Shown: piece after piece, positions 16,265 to 25,215 of the stretch
Layout: each line of letters starts with the position of its first letter
Numbering within the stretch: position 1 is the first letter of the stretch
Assembly: GCA_965215445.1 (NCBI GenBank)
Contig: CBDCDT010000002.1
Span: 930,001-994,000 of the forward strand
From: CBDBLK01 sp965215445
GTDB lineage: Bacteria > Bdellovibrionota > Bacteriovoracia > Bacteriovoracales > Bacteriovoracaceae
Length of the DNA: 64,000 nucleotides
Reading direction: 5' to 3'
The notes under the pieces: model-generated
What the model was told of the DNA's origin: nothing
Seen by the model: only the letters and a program-made list of their open reading frames with translations
Database searches by the model: none
Made by a program: the position numbers and the translations under genes

Positions 16265-18211
16265 TTATTCCTGGAGCAGGCGTCTGTAACCCGATTTAAT
16301 ATAGCGTTTGGTGATGATTTCCCAGAGGCTTAGCATTTTGTCTGAAATTGTGGGGTCGTTGTTGAAATCAAACCAGGCCGCGTCCGACGAAGAATCTTCG
16401 CTGACATCGTCTTCATATTGATATTCGCCGCTATGGATACCGCTTTCGTTTTGAAAATAGGTACTTCCTCCCGAACCTCCCGTGTTTTTGGAGTTGTTGA
16501 GACTGGCAAGTCCTTTTCCACCCTTGAGAGATTCGGAAGAAAGCGTTGCGGAAGACTTTGAACCGGATTCTTCACTGTTGGTTTCGGGACTTGTTTTGGC
16601 GAGCCTGGCCCTGTTGGATGATGCTGATAGATTGGGAAGAGAGTTTTTGGAGAGTTTTGCCGGTGCGAGGTTCTTCAATTTTAGAGACGGAGATTTGAGA
16701 ATTTTGTTGGCCAGTTTTTGAGAGTCACCAATCATTCTGGCCTTCTTTTTATCTTTACTGTTAAGTTTTTTCAGTAGATCGCGATTGATTTTGCTGTTTC
16801 TTCGAGCGTTTGCCTTAAGAGCATTTTCTGAAATTTTGCCGAGAGCGTGATTAGTGCCTTGAGTAAATTCACCGAGTGATTCGTTAACTTTGGATGCCTC
16901 AAGGGCGGCGGCGGGGCCACTAAATCCATCAAAAGAGACGCTTTCGCCAGGAGTTCTATAGCAGGCATCTTGCCCGGACACGGTATGTTTCATTTTTCGG
17001 CAGCGACATTCGGGATCAAATTTTCCGTTTATCGTCAGGCAACCTTCGGGTGGATCATCTTTACCTAGAGAATAATCGGTGGGTTCGACGTGCAAACTTT
17101 TTTCGTCTTGTTCATAAAGATTTTTGCAGGTATTGGAATTGGTGCGCTCGGGATTTTTTTTGCCTTCTTGGGTGTAACAAAAGCAGCGGGCATTATTGAG
17201 GTCTTCTCTTCCGTCGGGACAAAAACCACCTATATAATTGCGAAAAGAAGCAATGGTTTTATCTATTTTTTCAATATTGTTTTCAGCATCTTTTTGTTGA
17301 TCTTTGGCCGCATTTATAAGTGTTTTGCTCATGGCAAGCATAATTCCCGAAGTGATGGCAATTCCCAGTGAGGTTCCTACGTCGATGGATTTTATTATTT
17401 GAGGAGGTCTTACAGGGCCAAGCCCGTCACCAGGTGCTTCTGCTGGTTTAATCATTTCTCTTGTTGTACAAGGTTTGGCACCACCGACAAATGCAGCAAC
17501 GGTTTCATAAGTGGCCACTCCCAAGGCCGCGCCATATCCACCGAGCACTGCCCATTGCATACGTTTGCGCCATGTGGAACTACCGCGAATAATGTCTTGT
17601 TCATCTCTTAGGTACTGGAACGCTCTGACCTGGGCCTCAAAAGAAGAGTCCTCTGAACCCTTCTTTTCTTTGTCTTTGGATTCGTCTCCGTATTCTTGGG
17701 CCTTGTTTTTAAGCTTTCTGTTGACATCCCATTTGAAAAATTTGTCGGCGGCAAACCACGCCATCGAAGTAGTCACAAAGATTTTTTTAGAAGCACAACT
17801 GACTTTGCTCTTCCTGACTTTGTCTGCAACCATGAAGAAAATGGCACTGGCGAGGGCGATTCGGGACGCCTTTTTGGCGTCAGTGAGTTTTTGGTCTTTG
17901 CCCAGGGGAACCCCCGTCGCATTTTGCGCCAGTTGTTCATAGCAGGCCTGCGGGTCGCGGGCATTTTGGCATTTTAAATGGGCATCGCCGGTTTCAAAAG
18001 TCGGCCGGTCAAATATGCAGCGATTGAGCTTGGAGTTCCACTCCTTGCCGGCGTCTGTGCACTGTGCTTTGGCGTCTTCAAAATTGCTCTTGGCGCTAAC
18101 ATCTGCGGGGTTGTTGACTGGAGGATTGGCCAGGGAAGAATGAGAAAAAAGCAGCAAAATAAGGGCCAAATTCACCAAAAAACCTTGTAAAATGGTACGT
18201 TTGTAGGGCAT
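16265..18211 (-). CDS. Exported membrane-associated protein, tandem paralogue
   Basis: 648 aa, with AGGAAG about 7 bases before the ATG. The signal peptide is residues 1-28 (ILQGFLVNLALILLLFSHSS). There are three hydrophobic segments: IALASAIFFMVADKV, MQWAVLGGYGAALGVAT and TSLGIAITSGIMLAM. A Cys-rich middle (CPDGREDLNNARCFC, GCLTINGKFDPECRCRK) follows. The Ser/Asn/Lys-rich second half ends in AAWFDFNNDPTISDK and LSLWEIITKRYIKSGYRRLL. The same order of blocks in the downstream gene shows a tandem duplication followed by strong divergence. The topology would place the cysteine region outside the cytoplasm. No enzymatic motif seen. Confidence 0.75.
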   Translation of the reverse strand: MPYKRTILQGFLVNLALILLLFSHSSLANPPVNNPADVSAKSNFEDAKAQCTDAGKEWNSKLNRCIFDRPTFETGDAHLKCQNARDPQACYEQLAQNATGVPLGKDQKLTDAKKASRIALASAIFFMVADKVRKSKVSCASKKIFVTTSMAWFAADKFFKWDVNRKLKNKAQEYGDESKDKEKKGSEDSSFEAQVRAFQYLRDEQDIIRGSSTWRKRMQWAVLGGYGAALGVATYETVAAFVGGAKPCTTREMIKPAEAPGDGLGPVRPPQIIKSIDVGTSLGIAITSGIMLAMSKTLINAAKDQQKDAENNIEKIDKTIASFRNYIGGFCPDGREDLNNARCFCYTQEGKKNPERTNSNTCKNLYEQDEKSLHVEPTDYSLGKDDPPEGCLTINGKFDPECRCRKMKHTVSGQDACYRTPGESVSFDGFSGPAAALEASKVNESLGEFTQGTNHALGKISENALKANARRNSKINRDLLKKLNSKDKKKARMIGDSQKLANKILKSPSLKLKNLAPAKLSKNSLPNLSASSNRARLAKTSPETNSEESGSKSSATLSSESLKGGKGLASLNNSKNTGGSGGSTYFQNESGIHSGEYQYEDDVSEDSSSDAAWFDFNNDPTISDKMLSLWEIITKRYIKSGYRRLLQE

Positions 18212-18287
18212 AAAGAGCTTCCTATAATAGAGGTAGTAGAAAAAGTTTAAATCGAGTGGTCAAAATTTTAAATATGGAAGATAAATC

Positions 18288-18303
18288 TACCTCTTTTGAG
18301 GTA
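18288..18303 (+). promoter_or_regulatory. Small hairpin ahead of xseB
   Basis: A perfect 6-bp inverted repeat, TACCTC-TTTT-GAGGTA, lies 6 bases before the strong AGGAGG ribosome site of xseB (18310-18315). It could modulate access to that site or act as an operator. There is no direct evidence beyond symmetry, and short repeats like this also occur by chance. Confidence 0.25.
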
Positions 18304-18320
18304 TCTCCAGGAGGAAGAAA

Positions 18321-18536
18321 ATGAGTGCAAAAAACAAAACCTTTGAGCAGTCCCTTGAAGAATTGGAAAGCGTTGTTGGAAGATTGGAATCGAGTGAGCT
18401 CGACCTCGATAAATGCCTTGAATTGTTTGAAAAGGGTGTCATCCTATACAAGGACTGCAAAAAAAAGTTGGAAAAAGTAGAGAAAAAAATTGCCAAACTT
18501 TCTGAAAATCTCAAAGAAGGGCCTCTCTCTGAATAG
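18321..18536 (+). CDS. xseB: Exodeoxyribonuclease VII small subunit
   Basis: A 71-aa protein with the XseB pattern: TFEQSLEELESVVGRLES, ELDLDKCLELFEKGV and a lysine-rich helical tail. It is the small subunit of the single-strand exonuclease that works with XseA in the cytoplasm. xseA is not in this window. An AGGAGG Shine-Dalgarno lies 5 bases before the ATG. The gene is divergent from the exported paralogue pair and is followed by the PBP1A gene after 62 bases. Confidence 0.93.
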   Translation: MSAKNKTFEQSLEELESVVGRLESSELDLDKCLELFEKGVILYKDCKKKLEKVEKKIAKLSENLKEGPLSE

Positions 18537-18598
18537 GAATTGAGGAAAAAGGCCAAGTATAAAGTTAAGAGATAGTAAATGAAAGACGATAGGACATT

Positions 18599-21346
18599 AT
18601 GGGGCATTTCAAAAAGTTCTTGTTTAAAATTCTGATAGGTTCAATTGGTCTATTCTTATTGGCCGTTATTTTTGGTTTGGGCACAGTCATTGTTTTTTCC
18701 ATGGGCCTGCCTAAAATTGCTTCACTGGCGGACTATCGGCCAAATATTCCTTCTCGCATTTTATCCAAAGATGGGACTGTTTTGGCAGAAATTGCTTTGG
18801 AAAACAGGGAAGTGACACAATTTGATGAAGTTCCCCAACTGATTATAGATGCTTTTCTTTCTGCCGAAGATTCCAGTTTTTTCGACCATGCAGGAGTCGA
18901 TTACATGGGAGTTTTACGGGCCTTTTTGGCCAATTTAAGGGCCGGTAGAGTTGTTCAGGGAGGTTCTACCATCACTCAGCAGGTGGCCAAATCTTTTCTG
19001 CTCACCCAAAAGCGCTCTTATTCCAGGAAGATCAAAGACATTTTATTGGCCAGAAAAATTGAAAAAAGATTTAGCAAGAAAGAAATTTTATATCTGTATT
19101 TAAATCAGGTTTATCTGGGAGGAGGATATTATGGAATCAAGGCCGCTTTCCATGGTTATTTTGGGAAAGAATTAGACGAGGCCTCTATTGCCGAAGCTGC
19201 GATGGTGGCAGGACTTTTAGTGGCCCCTGGAAGATATTCGCCCTATATCAATCCCGAGCGTGCCTCTTTTAGACAGCGATATGTTTTGGCCAGGCTTTAC
19301 AATAACGGGGTTATCAGTAGCGAGCAGTATCGAGAGGCATTAAAAGAAAAAATTCATTTTCGGTTGTGGAAGTCAAGGAAATTCAAGGCAGGTCATTTTA
19401 CGGATTGGGTACGTCGAATGGTAATTGAAAGAATCGGGGAAGATGAGTTAAAAACGGGAGGTTATTCCATTCAAACTTATCTCGATTGGGAACTTCAGCA
19501 AGCGGCAGAAAAGGCAGTTTTAAAAGGTGTGAGAGAGATTGATAAACGACAAGGGTTTAAAGGGCCGATAGGTTTTATCGAATCTTCCAAGATGAAAGAA
19601 TGGGTTTCTAATGAGAGGATTGGTTTTTATAGAAATCAATCAAATTATTTTACCATTGGAGAAAATTTTGAACGTATTTACGAAATATCTTTTGAAGAAG
19701 AGGAACTTGAATCGGCACGCAAGCAGGTGGAAGATTTTCGCAAAGTCGTTAAGTCTCTCAAATGGAGAGCGGGATATTCCAAAAATGATGTTGTTCTTCA
19801 GTACCTTAAAAAAAATAAACTTTACAGGGCAGTTGTTGAATATGTTGATAATTCTGCCCGGCTCATTTACGTCAACCTTCTCGGTATAAAAGGTGTTATT
19901 CCTTATGAAAAATTTCGATGGGCACGAAAACGTGAAATATCGGAGAAGCGAAAGGATTTTCATTATATTACAAGGCCCTCATCGATTGTTAAAAAAGGTG
20001 ATTTGGTATGGGTTCAAATCGAAAATTTTAAGGCCAATATTCCTAAAGTTGCGCATGGAAATTACTCTACTACATTAAAAAAATTGTCTTCTCGAAGTAG
20101 AAAGTTGGTGCGGACTCAAACGTTTCTCGAATTATCTTTGGAGCAAGACGTAGAAGTTCAGGCCGCATTAGTCTCATTGAATCCTTTTAATGGAGAAGTG
20201 TTGAGTTTTGTGGGGGGGGTTGATTTTGATAAATCACAGTTTAATCGCGCCCTTCAATCTCATCGTCAACCAGGGTCTTGTTTTAAACCCATTCTTTTTG
20301 CTGCTGCTTTAGAAAATGGTTATACGCCGGCAAGTATTATCATTGACAGCCCCGAAACACTCGGCAGTGGTGTAGCATCATTAAATTGGAAACCTCGGAA
20401 CTACGACGGGAAATTTCAAGGGCCAATAACTTTTAGAAATAGTTTGGAAAAAAGCCGTAATGTTCCGACTATAAAAATGGCCCATAAAATGGGCATCCCT
20501 TTAATTCTCGATTATACAAAAAGAATAGGCCTGAAGGCCGAATTGGATCGCGATTTATCATTGGCCCTGGGGTCTTTTGGCGTGACTCTGATGAACTTAA
20601 CTTCGACTTATGCCATTTTTCCCAATGGAGGGAAAAAAATCACTCCCAAATTTATTCTTTCCATCAGTGATCGCAATGGAATAGAGATTCCCTTGGAGGA
20701 AAATAAAAATGGTGATGAGGACACTTCCGAAGTGGAGGCTAAATTAACCAGAATTGGCGCCAGCAACGGAGAGTTGAATGAACTTTCTGAGGCATCGTTG
20801 TCGGAGGAAAAGAAAGACAATCAATTTCTCAAGAATTTGGAAGGGGATCAGGTTTACGACCCACGACTTGCTTATATTATGACTAATTTATTGAGGGGGG
20901 TTGTACTCCATGGGACGGGAAGAAAAGCACGAGAACTTTCCCTCTTTTTGGGTGGCAAGACGGGGACAACCAACGATTATGTCGATGCCTGGTTTGTAGG
21001 CTTTAGTGCAAGACTTGCCACTGGCGTTTGGACTGGCTTTGATGAAAATCAAAGTTTGGGTTGGGGAGAATCGGGGGCCAAATCGGCATTGCCTATTTGG
21101 AAAGATTTCATGCGTCATGGGTTGAAAAAATTTGGAGAATACGCTTTCAGGCCACCTGCTGGTATTGTCAATGTCAAAATTGACAAGGAAACGGGCAAAT
21201 TGGCCAACGGTGGCCAAAAAGAGTTTGAAGAGGCCTTTGTCGAAGGGACTGAACCTGGTACTGAACCGGAGATTCCCGCCTTTATTGAAGAGGGGGCCGA
21301 TGTTGATTCTGACCTCTTTGAGGAAGATGAATATTATTCTCCTTGA
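18599..21346 (+). CDS. mrcA: Class A penicillin-binding protein 1A
   Basis: 915-aa bifunctional peptidoglycan glycosyltransferase/transpeptidase anchored in the inner membrane by residues about 7-33. Glycosyltransferase motifs: AEDSSFFDHAGVDYMG (catalytic Glu near 86), GGSTITQQVAKSFLL and KRSYSRKIKDILLA. An insertion of about 200 residues (roughly 310-520) includes the OB-like domain of PBP1A. Transpeptidase motifs: GSCFKPI (SxxK Ser, near 558), EKSRNVP (SxN) and GGKTGTTNDYVDAW (KTG). The second SxxK residue is Cys where Ser is usual (GSSFKPI), a conservative difference. The C-terminus is acidic. Confidence 0.95.
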   Translation: MGHFKKFLFKILIGSIGLFLLAVIFGLGTVIVFSMGLPKIASLADYRPNIPSRILSKDGTVLAEIALENREVTQFDEVPQLIIDAFLSAEDSSFFDHAGVDYMGVLRAFLANLRAGRVVQGGSTITQQVAKSFLLTQKRSYSRKIKDILLARKIEKRFSKKEILYLYLNQVYLGGGYYGIKAAFHGYFGKELDEASIAEAAMVAGLLVAPGRYSPYINPERASFRQRYVLARLYNNGVISSEQYREALKEKIHFRLWKSRKFKAGHFTDWVRRMVIERIGEDELKTGGYSIQTYLDWELQQAAEKAVLKGVREIDKRQGFKGPIGFIESSKMKEWVSNERIGFYRNQSNYFTIGENFERIYEISFEEEELESARKQVEDFRKVVKSLKWRAGYSKNDVVLQYLKKNKLYRAVVEYVDNSARLIYVNLLGIKGVIPYEKFRWARKREISEKRKDFHYITRPSSIVKKGDLVWVQIENFKANIPKVAHGNYSTTLKKLSSRSRKLVRTQTFLELSLEQDVEVQAALVSLNPFNGEVLSFVGGVDFDKSQFNRALQSHRQPGSCFKPILFAAALENGYTPASIIIDSPETLGSGVASLNWKPRNYDGKFQGPITFRNSLEKSRNVPTIKMAHKMGIPLILDYTKRIGLKAELDRDLSLALGSFGVTLMNLTSTYAIFPNGGKKITPKFILSISDRNGIEIPLEENKNGDEDTSEVEAKLTRIGASNGELNELSEASLSEEKKDNQFLKNLEGDQVYDPRLAYIMTNLLRGVVLHGTGRKARELSLFLGGKTGTTNDYVDAWFVGFSARLATGVWTGFDENQSLGWGESGAKSALPIWKDFMRHGLKKFGEYAFRPPAGIVNVKIDKETGKLANGGQKEFEEAFVEGTEPGTEPEIPAFIEEGADVDSDLFEEDEYYSP

Positions 21347-21401
21347 GTAGTTTTCAAAGAACTTATATTTCTCCTATAGTCTCCAATGAATGGAGAAAAC
21401 T

Positions 21402-22268
21402 ATGGGAACAATTTTAAAGGCCGCTCCCATTCGGGATAGGCGCATTGCGCAATTCAAAGAACGCTGCCGCAAACTTGCGGGCCAGGGGATAGTGCCCAAT
21501 ATGAAAGTTTTGTTGGTGGGAAAGCATCCACCTTCTGTTATTTATACCAATCGTAAAAAACAATTTATTGAAAGCTGGGGTGGGCGTTGCCATATTGTGG
21601 CCTTGCCGGAAGATATTCGTGAGGAGCACTTTTTGGGCGAACTCAAGGCGATAGGTGAGAGTGCTTCCGTACATGGACTTTTTGTTCAACTGCCTTTGCC
21701 TGTTCATTTGCAACATCTCGACGTTGGCCAATACATTCCTCACTACAAGGATGTCGATGGCTTTCATCAGAGCAACTTATACCATCTTTTCCGAGGAGAC
21801 CTCTCGGCACAAGGCCTTTTTCCCTGCACTCCGCAGGGGATTGTCACTTTGCTTGAGGAATACAAGTTTGAACTTCAAGGTAAAAATGTTGTGGTCATTG
21901 GCCGCAGCTTGATTGTAGGAAGGCCTTTGGCATTACTTTTTCTCGCTCACAATGCCAGTGTCAGTTTGTGCCATTCTTTTACCCGCGATTTAAAGCAATA
22001 TTCTTTTCCCGCAGATATTATTGTTTCGGCCGTTGGCAAAGAAAGGTTTTTTACGCGCCAATTTCTTCACCCTGAACGCCGGGATCAAATTCTTATCGAC
22101 GTGGGTATTAATCGCGATTCTGACGGAGTTTTGTGTGGAGATATGGATTTTGAAAATTTAAAGGATTGGTGTGGTGCAATTACCCCCGTCCCTGGAGGAA
22201 TTGGCCCTATGACTATACTCATGCTTTCCGAAAATTTACTTACAGCGACTGAAAGGCAGGTGGGATAG
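21402..22268 (+). CDS. folD: Methylenetetrahydrofolate dehydrogenase / cyclohydrolase
   Basis: FolD interconverts 5,10-methylene-, methenyl- and 10-formyl-THF using NADP. I chose ATG 21402, with GGAG 6 bases upstream, over the ATG at 21390, which would leave no ribosome site. The protein is 288 aa. Motifs: VIYTNRKKQFIE with the catalytic Tyr-x3-Lys, VQLPLPVHL, KDVDGFH, PCTPQGIVTLL and the NADP-binding VVVIGRSLIVGRPLALL. The end is PVPGGIGPMTILMLSENLL. Its last base is the first base of the gcvT start, so folate one-carbon steps are coupled here. Confidence 0.95.
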   Translation: MGTILKAAPIRDRRIAQFKERCRKLAGQGIVPNMKVLLVGKHPPSVIYTNRKKQFIESWGGRCHIVALPEDIREEHFLGELKAIGESASVHGLFVQLPLPVHLQHLDVGQYIPHYKDVDGFHQSNLYHLFRGDLSAQGLFPCTPQGIVTLLEEYKFELQGKNVVVIGRSLIVGRPLALLFLAHNASVSLCHSFTRDLKQYSFPADIIVSAVGKERFFTRQFLHPERRDQILIDVGINRDSDGVLCGDMDFENLKDWCGAITPVPGGIGPMTILMLSENLLTATERQVG

Positions 22269-23344
22269 TGGAAACCGCTTTGGCCGAGCAGCATCGAGAG
22301 TTGGGTGCCAAAATGACTCTTTTTGCAGGGTGTAAGATGCCCCTACTGTATTCTTCTATTAAGGGTGAAGTTTTGGCAGTTAGGAGCAAGGCGGGTGTTT
22401 TTGATGTATCGCACATGGGCGAACTTTTTGTTGAAGGTGCCGATACGGAAACCTTTATAGACTTCCTTTTATGTAACGATTTTCTTAATGCCAAAGAAAA
22501 TAAGGCGGTCTACTCTCCACTATGCAATCGAGAGGGCATGATTTTGGATGATCTCATCGCCTATAAATTGGAGCAAAATCGCGCTTTTTTGTGCGTTAAT
22601 GCTGCCAATATTCAAAAAGATCAGGACTGGATTTTTTCCCACGCCAAAAAATTTTGTGTTGAAGTGACAAATCGTTCATCGGACTACAGTTTGTTGGCCC
22701 TTCAAGGGCCAGAGGCAGAAAATATTTTACTGCAACTTAAAGTCCTTACCCAAAATTTCCTTTCTTCCTATTCAGTCAAATCCATAATGCACAAAGACAA
22801 GGAATTGATTGTCGCAAGGACGGGCTATACGGGAGAGGACGGCTTCGAGATTTTTGGAACCCATGCATCTCTTCGGGAACTCTGGGGGCAAATGATGGAG
22901 ATGGGCGTAACTCCCTGTGGATTGGCCAGTCGGGACGTTTTGCGGATTGAAGCGGCCTATCCTCTCTATGGCCAGGAGCTTAGTGAAAAATGGACTCCAC
23001 TAGATGCCGGATTACGCTGGACAGTAAAACTGGAGGGAGGAGACTTTATCGGAAAATCGGCCCTGAATGGCCATAAACCCCAGTTTAGATTAATTAAATT
23101 GGGCCTGGAGCGGGGGATTCCGAGGGCAGGGCATAGTGTTTGCAATTCTGATGGCATGCCCTTAGGATGGGTCACTTCGGGAACCTCGTCTCCAACGATT
23201 GGTAAAGGAATTGGACTGGCCTTGGTCGAAAGAGCAAAACTTCCAAAATCTTTGTCTTCTGAAGACCGTTTTCAAGTTATTATCCGGGATAAACCTTACT
23301 CGGCCAAGTATTGTGCACGGTCATTTCTTCGAGAGTTTTTATAA
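22268..23344 (+). CDS. gcvT: Glycine cleavage system T protein (aminomethyltransferase)
   Basis: Transfers the methylene of the aminomethyl-lipoyl H protein to THF, releasing ammonia. 358 aa, GTG start overlapping the folD stop. Family motifs: VFDVSHMGEL (about residues 46-55), ARTGYTGEDGFEIF (about 178-191) and GLASRDVLRIEAAYPLYGQE (about 216-235), whose Asp is typical for GcvT. The C-terminal barrel has SGTSSPTIGKGIGLALV. It overlaps gcvH by one base (TAATG). The substrate-generating GcvP is not nearby. Confidence 0.95.
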   Translation: METALAEQHRELGAKMTLFAGCKMPLLYSSIKGEVLAVRSKAGVFDVSHMGELFVEGADTETFIDFLLCNDFLNAKENKAVYSPLCNREGMILDDLIAYKLEQNRAFLCVNAANIQKDQDWIFSHAKKFCVEVTNRSSDYSLLALQGPEAENILLQLKVLTQNFLSSYSVKSIMHKDKELIVARTGYTGEDGFEIFGTHASLRELWGQMMEMGVTPCGLASRDVLRIEAAYPLYGQELSEKWTPLDAGLRWTVKLEGGDFIGKSALNGHKPQFRLIKLGLERGIPRAGHSVCNSDGMPLGWVTSGTSSPTIGKGIGLALVERAKLPKSLSSEDRFQVIIRDKPYSAKYCARSFLREFL

Positions 23345-23733
23345 TGGCGCACTTCCCTGACAACCTTCTTTACACCATTCAGCATGAATGGGTTTTGATT
23401 GAAGGCCCTATTGCTGTCGTCGGCATCACTGATTTTGCCCAGGAGCAGCTAGGCGATGTGGTTTTTGTCGATCTTCCCGAAATGGGCAGACAGGTACGGG
23501 CCGAAGAGGCCTGTGGGGCCATTGAGTCCATTAAATCAGTGAGCGACCTTTATACTCCAGTTTCAGGAGAAGTGGTTGAAGTTAACAGTGCTTTGGAGGA
23601 AACTCCCGAGAGACTCAATTCCGATTGCTACCAAAATTGGATTGTCAAGATTAAAATGAGTGACTCGTCCGAAATTGAGGAGCTTCTCGATTGCCAAAGT
23701 TATCGTGGCCAACTTCCCCTTGAGGAGAAATAG
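23344..23733 (+). CDS. gcvH: Glycine cleavage system H protein
   Basis: A 129-aa lipoyl carrier that shuttles the aminomethyl group between GcvP and GcvT. The lipoylation site is the lysine in AIESIKSVSDLY. Other H-protein landmarks are YTIQHEWV near the start, VGITDFAQEQLGDVVFVDLPE, and NSDCYQNWIVKIK near the end. The ATG at 23344 overlaps the gcvT stop. An upstream in-frame ATG inside gcvT (23311) is not supported by family alignment. In most bacteria gcvP would follow, but here it does not. Confidence 0.96.
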   Translation: MAHFPDNLLYTIQHEWVLIEGPIAVVGITDFAQEQLGDVVFVDLPEMGRQVRAEEACGAIESIKSVSDLYTPVSGEVVEVNSALEETPERLNSDCYQNWIVKIKMSDSSEIEELLDCQSYRGQLPLEEK

Positions 23734-23898
23734 ATTTTGTTTATTTTCTGGAGTTTTCAAGTTTGCACGGGTTGGCATAATCAAAACAATTTTTTTATGC
23801 CCAGATTTTACTTTACGAACGGTTTAAAAACTTGAATACTCCCCCGTATTGATTTTGAGAGGGGCCTGGATGAATACACATTGTGTTGGAGGCGTTTT

Positions 23899-24195
23899 GT
23901 GGATTCTGTAAATCAGGAATTCGTTCAACTTATTAATACTGCAATTATAAAAACGAAGGAAAAGAAGATTGATAGCTCTTATGAGGAGAGGCTATCTGAA
24001 ACTTGCAAGACTCCTGCCATTCAAGCTCTTTCTTTGGCCGTAGGGCATTTGAGCGAAGGACAGGGCATTTCCTACGACCAAGCGGCCACGCAAATTGTAG
24101 AAGTTGTGCGTGAATTGGATTCCATCTGGACAGATTATGTCATGATGGAGGGACTTGAAAAACTTCGGGAATTACTCAAAAACAACGCTCATTAG
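23899..24195 (+). CDS. Small helical protein of unknown function
   Basis: 98 aa. I chose GTG 23899 because GGAGG (23888-23892) lies exactly 6 bases upstream. Starting at the TTG at 23881 would place that ribosome site inside the gene. The protein is predicted helical and acidic, with no membrane segment: QEFVQLINTAIIKTKEKK, then AIQALSLAVGHLSEG, then a C-terminal EGLEKLRELLKNN. I recognise no family. A 13-residue frame (ATG 23870 to TAA 23911) overlaps the start and could be a leader. It is separated from gcvH by 165 bases and from the convergent TonB-like gene by 6. Confidence 0.6.
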   Translation: MDSVNQEFVQLINTAIIKTKEKKIDSSYEERLSETCKTPAIQALSLAVGHLSEGQGISYDQAATQIVEVVRELDSIWTDYVMMEGLEKLRELLKNNAH

Positions 24196-24201
24196 TTTGT
24201 T

Positions 24202-25125
24202 CTACGATTTAATCACAAAACCCCATTCAATTTGAGCAAGCCCATTTTTCATCATGCCCTTTGGGGGATTGGGAAAAGGCCCGGCACGGTTAAAGGATTC
24301 GACTGCTGCTTCATCCAGTTCTCGGATTCCCGAAGTGCTTCTGATGGTGATGTCGACTATCGTGCCCTTGTGATTGATCGTGACAATTAAATTGGTAATA
24401 CGATTATTGCTGGCGGGAAAGCGCCTTCCCGATTTCCAAAGTTTTTCTGCTTTTTGGCGCAGAGAATGTCCCCAGTACTGTTCAAGTTTTTGTTTGATCC
24501 GGTGATAAAAACCGTAATATTTGTACTCTACTGTATTTAAACGGGTCATTGCGCCCAAGGGTATGTCTTCTACAAAATCGTTGCGCCTGGATACTCCGGT
24601 TTGATTTCTATCTCCTTTGGCATGCCCTTTTGGAGGGGATGGCGTGGTTTGATGTTGAGTGGGAGTATTGTTCATGGAAAGGTCACTCAATTTGAGATTT
24701 TTTGATGTTTTCTTTTGAGGCCGGGTCTTTTGCTGAGAAGATTTTTTTTGGGGGGAAGTGCGGGAGGTTTGAGTGTTGCCTTGCGGATGGCCCTGGCCTG
24801 CGGTTTTGAAAGCACCTATTTCTTTGGCCACCGTTTGGCGGGAGAAATGCTGGGTTTTCTCGCCGTAAAATTTGGCCTCTTCTTTAGGATTTTGGTTGGA
24901 GGTAAGGTCTGAATCGACGATTTGTTTGGGTTTTGATTTCCTGGAGTTGAGGGTAATGCGAATTTTAGGGGCAGGATTGGGCCTTTCTTTCTGTTGGAAA
25001 CGAAGGGGCGTCTTGAGGAATACCAATAATAAATGCAGGGCCAAAGAGGCACAGATGGCCATTAACAGGCCTTTTTTCAGTTTTAGTTTCCCCACTGTTT
25101 TTCTCTGTTTTTGGTTTTGCTCCAC
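24202..25125 (-). CDS. TonB-like energy transducer / TonB C-terminal domain protein
   Basis: 307 aa. One N-terminal membrane anchor (GLLMAICASLALHLLLVFL, about residues 19-37) precedes a long periplasmic Lys/Gln/Pro/Ser-rich linker (about 40-190). A C-terminal TonB-type domain follows: ITNLIVTINHKGTIVDITI, STSGIRELDEAAVESFNRAG and PFPNPPKGM. This is the classic layout of TonB/TolA-family proteins that connect the inner membrane to outer-membrane receptors. No exbB/exbD or receptor gene is adjacent, so the partner is unknown, and a non-TonB role such as gliding or adventurous-motility AglZ/TolA-like proteins cannot be excluded. Confidence 0.8.
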   Translation of the reverse strand: MEQNQKQRKTVGKLKLKKGLLMAICASLALHLLLVFLKTPLRFQQKERPNPAPKIRITLNSRKSKPKQIVDSDLTSNQNPKEEAKFYGEKTQHFSRQTVAKEIGAFKTAGQGHPQGNTQTSRTSPQKKSSQQKTRPQKKTSKNLKLSDLSMNNTPTQHQTTPSPPKGHAKGDRNQTGVSRRNDFVEDIPLGAMTRLNTVEYKYYGFYHRIKQKLEQYWGHSLRQKAEKLWKSGRRFPASNNRITNLIVTINHKGTIVDITIRSTSGIRELDEAAVESFNRAGPFPNPPKGMMKNGLAQIEWGFVIKS

Positions 25126-25215
25126 TTTATCTTGTCGTCACTCATCATAAAATAGTTAATGGAAATACCAAAATGGGGCCTTTTCGTACGTTTTTTGTTT
25201 CAATAGAATGGTTTT

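Noticed and set aside
15081..17977. Several plus-strand open frames of 65-148 codons opposite the exported paralogue genes
   Set aside because: They lie wholly inside the minus-strand genes 14343-16259 and 16265-18211, which have signal peptides and mutual homology. The plus-strand frames show no homology, ribosome sites or domain features.
20272..20292. Cys in the PBP1A SxxK motif (GSCFKPI) as a sign of inactivation
   Set aside because: The nucleophile Ser and the Lys are both present. Only the variable second position differs, so activity is expected.
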